From Vulcanimicrobiota bacterium (GTDB lineage Bacteria > Vulcanimicrobiota > Vulcanimicrobiia > Vulcanimicrobiales > Vulcanimicrobiaceae): 7,772 bases of DNA. Every line of letters starts with the position of its first letter. Positions within the stretch are counted from its first letter, which is position 1. Made by a program: the position numbers and the translations under genes. The DNA lies in contig JAFAMS010000404.1 of NCBI GenBank assembly GCA_019233165.1, positions 1 to 7,772 on the forward strand, in the 5' to 3' direction. The notes under the pieces are model-generated. The model was given only the letters and a program-made list of their open reading frames with translations, was not told the origin of the DNA and made no database searches. Below are positions 5,294 through 7,772 of this stretch, piece after piece.

Positions 5294-7772
5294 GAAAACC
5301 ACCCCGCGCCGGTCGCGATCGCTACCGCTTCGCGGCGGCCGTTGCAGCTCAGCTTGGTGCAGATCGAGCGAATGTGAGTGTCCACGGTACGAGGGCTCCG
5401 TTCCGTCCGCTCCGCGATTTGTTTCGTGCTCGCTCCTCGCTCTAGGAGCTCGAGGATTTCCCGTTCGGCTGGGGTGAGTGAGGCGAAGCCCGCTTCGCCG
5501 TCGCGTCGAAACGAAAGCGTCGCGAGAAGACGCGCGATGCCGCCGAACTGCTCGGCCCGCAGCTGCTCGACCGCTGCATCGAACTCCGTCCGATTTTGTT
5601 GTTGCCCGACGGCGAGGCGGCTAACCACTCGCAGGGCGTGCGCGAGCGCACGAACGCGGCGCGAGGAGCCTTGGGCGCGTTCGGCCTGCCCCAGGCGCCG
5701 GTTGGCGGCGGCGACGCGCCCAAGGAGCAGCTCGCTCAGGGCGACGAGCAAGTGGGCGCGCGCCCAGCGCGCAGTGGGCGCAGGCGCGCCGGAAGCGTCC
5801 AGCGCGGCGGTCGCCGTAGCGATCGCGCGATCCGCAGCCTCGTCTAAGTGCGCAGCGGCTGCGTAGAGCGCAACCTCGGCCGCGCGCGCCGCGCGGCGTT
5901 CGAGACCGGTTTGGCGATCGATCGTCCCTTCCAAAAGCTCGAAGGCGCGCGCAAAATCGCCGGACCAGGCGACGCGCAACGCTTGTGCGGGAAGAAGCGC
6001 CTCGGCGCGCGCGCGTTCGGGGAGCGCGTGGCTTTGGCGGACGATCGCATCGAGGCGCTCGAGCGCAGCCTCGTCGCCGCGCTCCGCTTCCAGTCCGTAG
6101 GAGGCGATCAGGCCGAAGGCCCGCGCTTGCTCGCTCGCACCTTTGCCGGCGCACTCGAGCAGCTTGTCGAGGATCGCCAAGCATGCAACGGGGTCGTCGG
6201 TTTCGTCGTACGTGATCGTGTACAGGATGCTGTACGCGCGGGCGGCGACGTCGTAGAGGTTGCGCGCGAGCGCGAGGTCGACGGCGATCCGCGCGAACCG
6301 CAGCGCTTGCAGGCGAGCGTCGAATTGATGCACGAAGGCGGCCTGTTGATACAGACGCGCCCGAACGTCGTCGTCGGTCCCCGGCTCCATCTGTTCGATC
6401 GCGCGCGAGATCGCCATGACCGCGCCGTCGATGCGTCCGGCGCGCGCGTACGCCGTCGCGAGCGTCCCCAAAAGCGGAAGACGCAGCTTGCGCTCGATCG
6501 TCTCGTCGAACGCGAACGGCTCGACGAGCTCGATGCAGTCGCGCTCGGCGCGGACCAGCTCGATGGCGAGCCGGTGTACGAGCGCGATGCGCAGCGGCGT
6601 GGACTCGGCGCGCTCGATCGCGGCGCGCAACCGCGGTTGCGCGACGTCGAAGTGTCCGCGGCTCGCCTCCAACAATGCCTGCGCGCCGAGAACCGACGCG
6701 TTTTCGCGAACCGGAAGATCGGAGATCGCTTGGAGCGCCTGATCGAGCAGCTCGGCGCCTCCGCGCTCGAAGAGGCGGATCCCGTGCTGCTCGATGATCC
6801 GCACGATGTTCTCCGCATCCGCGGCTCTCGTGAAGAGCCGCAGCGCTTCGGCGATCGCGCCTTGTTCCTCGCGAAGCCGCGCTGCGGTCGCGACGGCCTC
6901 GTTCCACGTATTCTTTCCGGCGCGCGTGAGCTCGGTCTCGAGGAAATCGCGGAAGAGGTCGTGATACCGGTAGACGCCGGGTGCGACTTCGGCAAGGAAG
7001 GTGACGCTGCGCCGCAGCTCGTCCAAGAACGCGTCGCCGGCGCCCAACTTCGATGCGGTCGCCGCGTCGAAGCTGAAGAAGACCGAGCTGCGCAAAACGA
7101 AGCTGCGCTGCGCCGCACTGAGGCTCCCGAAAACCTGCTCGGCGAGATAACGGTATACCATCTCGCGGGTCCCGAGCGAAGCACTTCGTAAGTCGGCTGC
7201 TTGCGTCCGCGTTCGGAGCGCGATCGAAAGCGCGACTGCCCAGCCGTCCGTGAGCTCGCGGAGCGCCTCGATATCGGGCGGTGCAACCTCGCTCGCCGCG
7301 ATCTGCGCGGCGGCCAGCGCCTCGGTCGGCGTGAAACGCAGCTCGTCGAGCCCAACCGGCAAATCGGTGCGACCGTATGCCAGCCACGAAGCTACAGGGA
7401 GCCCGGCGTCGGACCGGGTGGCGAGGATCCAATGGATGCGGTCGTGTGTCCGTTCGATGAGCTCGACCAGAAACGCGACAGTCGTGGGATCGGCAAAGGC
7501 GTGATGGAGGTCGTCGATGACGATCGTGCACGCAACGCGCCGAAGATGCTCGACGAACCAGTTGCAAACGGTGAGCGCGGGATACGCCGTCCCAAGGACG
7601 CTCTTTTCCAGCGCGGGAAACGCGGCCGCCGCGCCGGGAACGAGCGGTTCGAGCGCCCGGCTGAAGTGGTTGGCAAATGCGAGCAACGTCGAGTCCTCGC
7701 GGCGGACGTCGAACGTAACCGCGTCGAGACGCGAGGTCGCCAGAAAATCGCGAAGGGCTACGCTCTTGCCGA
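5290..7772 (-). CDS. Large ATPase LuxR-family transcriptional regulator (MalT/LAL type), N-terminus cut by window edge
   Basis: Cytoplasmic DNA-binding regulator of the signal-transducing ATPase class; 826 residues are visible and the start lies beyond the window. The frame stays open to 7772, and the first visible residues are GKSVALRDFL, the end of a Walker A P-loop. An internal TTG at 7686 is therefore not the start. Walker B is IVIDDLHH (about visible residues 83-90), followed by a sensor-like strand HWILATRSDAGLPVASW and the ELRFTPTEA segment typical of MalT-like proteins. The middle (about 250-740) is alanine-rich and helical and looks like the TPR-type repeats of this family. The last 63 residues (5293-5481) are a LuxR-type helix-turn-helix: SLTPAEREILELLERG, then SPRTVDTHIRSICTKL as the recognition region. 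Such proteins bind ATP and a small-molecule or protein inducer and then activate promoters. The stop overlaps the start of the compact peptidase, which suggests joint expression. Inducer and target promoters are unknown. Confidence 0.93.
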   Translation of the reverse strand, partial: GKSVALRDFLATSRLDAVTFDVRREDSTLLAFANHFSRALEPLVPGAAAAFPALEKSVLGTAYPALTVCNWFVEHLRRVACTIVIDDLHHAFADPTTVAFLVELIERTHDRIHWILATRSDAGLPVASWLAYGRTDLPVGLDELRFTPTEALAAAQIAASEVAPPDIEALRELTDGWAVALSIALRTRTQAADLRSASLGTREMVYRYLAEQVFGSLSAAQRSFVLRSSVFFSFDAATASKLGAGDAFLDELRRSVTFLAEVAPGVYRYHDLFRDFLETELTRAGKNTWNEAVATAARLREEQGAIAEALRLFTRAADAENIVRIIEQHGIRLFERGGAELLDQALQAISDLPVRENASVLGAQALLEASRGHFDVAQPRLRAAIERAESTPLRIALVHRLAIELVRAERDCIELVEPFAFDETIERKLRLPLLGTLATAYARAGRIDGAVMAISRAIEQMEPGTDDDVRARLYQQAAFVHQFDARLQALRFARIAVDLALARNLYDVAARAYSILYTITYDETDDPVACLAILDKLLECAGKGASEQARAFGLIASYGLEAERGDEAALERLDAIVRQSHALPERARAEALLPAQALRVAWSGDFARAFELLEGTIDRQTGLERRAARAAEVALYAAAAHLDEAADRAIATATAALDASGAPAPTARWARAHLLVALSELLLGRVAAANRRLGQAERAQGSSRRVRALAHALRVVSRLAVGQQQNRTEFDAAVEQLRAEQFGGIARLLATLSFRRDGEAGFASLTPAEREILELLERGASTKQIAERTERSPRTVDTHIRSICTKLSCNGRREAVAIATGAGWFS
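5299..5305 (-). promoter_or_regulatory. Weak ribosome site for the compact peptidase, inside the regulator gene
   Basis: GGGGTGG on the minus strand lies 5 nt before GTG 5293 and is a partial match to the Shine-Dalgarno consensus. It overlaps the alternative GTG 5302, which argues for 5293 as the start. Being weak, it would fit initiation that relies on ribosomes finishing the regulator, whose TGA (5292-5290) overlaps the GTG. Confidence 0.4.

Noticed and set aside
5848..7191. 447-codon plus-strand open frame opposite the regulator
   Set aside because: Composition mirrors the regulator's codons (Arg-, Asp- and Glu-rich), with no recognisable motif; long stop-free antisense frames are expected at this GC content.
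5621..7567. 648-codon minus-strand frame overlapping the regulator in another frame
   Set aside because: Extremely Arg-rich product with no domain; the regulator frame carries the Walker B and LuxR motifs.
7684..7686. TTG as the start of the regulator
   Set aside because: The frame continues upstream to the window edge and encodes GKS of a Walker A motif, so the true start lies outside.

Overview
The window is high-GC DNA (mostly G or C at third codon positions), almost fully coding. It probably comes from a diderm soil or acid-habitat bacterium. Three lipoprotein signal peptides argue for a bacterium, and the three S53 (sedolisin/kumamolisin) serine-carboxyl peptidases, a family usually active at acid pH, suggest an acidic niche. 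The codon style and S53 paralog expansion would fit Eremiobacterota/Vulcanimicrobiota, Acidobacteria or similar phyla. That placement is a guess; there is no rRNA or marker gene here.

Layout, left to right. Positions 1-309 (+) hold the 3' part of an unrecognised gene. It converges on the minus-strand cluster, and a hairpin at 313-342 lies between the two. Everything else is on the minus strand and is transcribed from right to left: (a) >7772-5290, a large LuxR-family ATPase regulator of MalT/LAL type, cut by the window edge inside its P-loop; (b) 5293-4043, a compact lipoprotein S53 peptidase with no recognisable propeptide, starting on a GTG that overlaps the regulator's stop codon (GTGA); (c) a hairpin over the stop codon of (b) followed by TTTT, then a possible -10 box; (d) 3951-2149, a full-length lipoprotein S53 peptidase with a pro-kumamolisin domain; (e) 2137-377, its tandem paralog, starting 11 nt after the stop of (d).

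How they may work together (inference): the regulator and the compact peptidase look translationally coupled. The two large peptidases form a second coupled pair that may be a separate transcription unit or may be reached by readthrough. All three peptidases keep the S53 catalytic Glu, Asp and Ser, the oxyanion Asp and the calcium-site Asp residues. All three should be lipid-anchored outside the cytoplasm and degrade proteins there, and the regulator is a natural candidate to control them.

The most unusual non-coding element is a 14-bp, nearly perfect inverted repeat at 3949-3983. In the mRNA of (d) it would place the Shine-Dalgarno core in a 6-nt loop and the start codon in the stem. No CRISPR array, tRNA, rRNA or transposase was seen.
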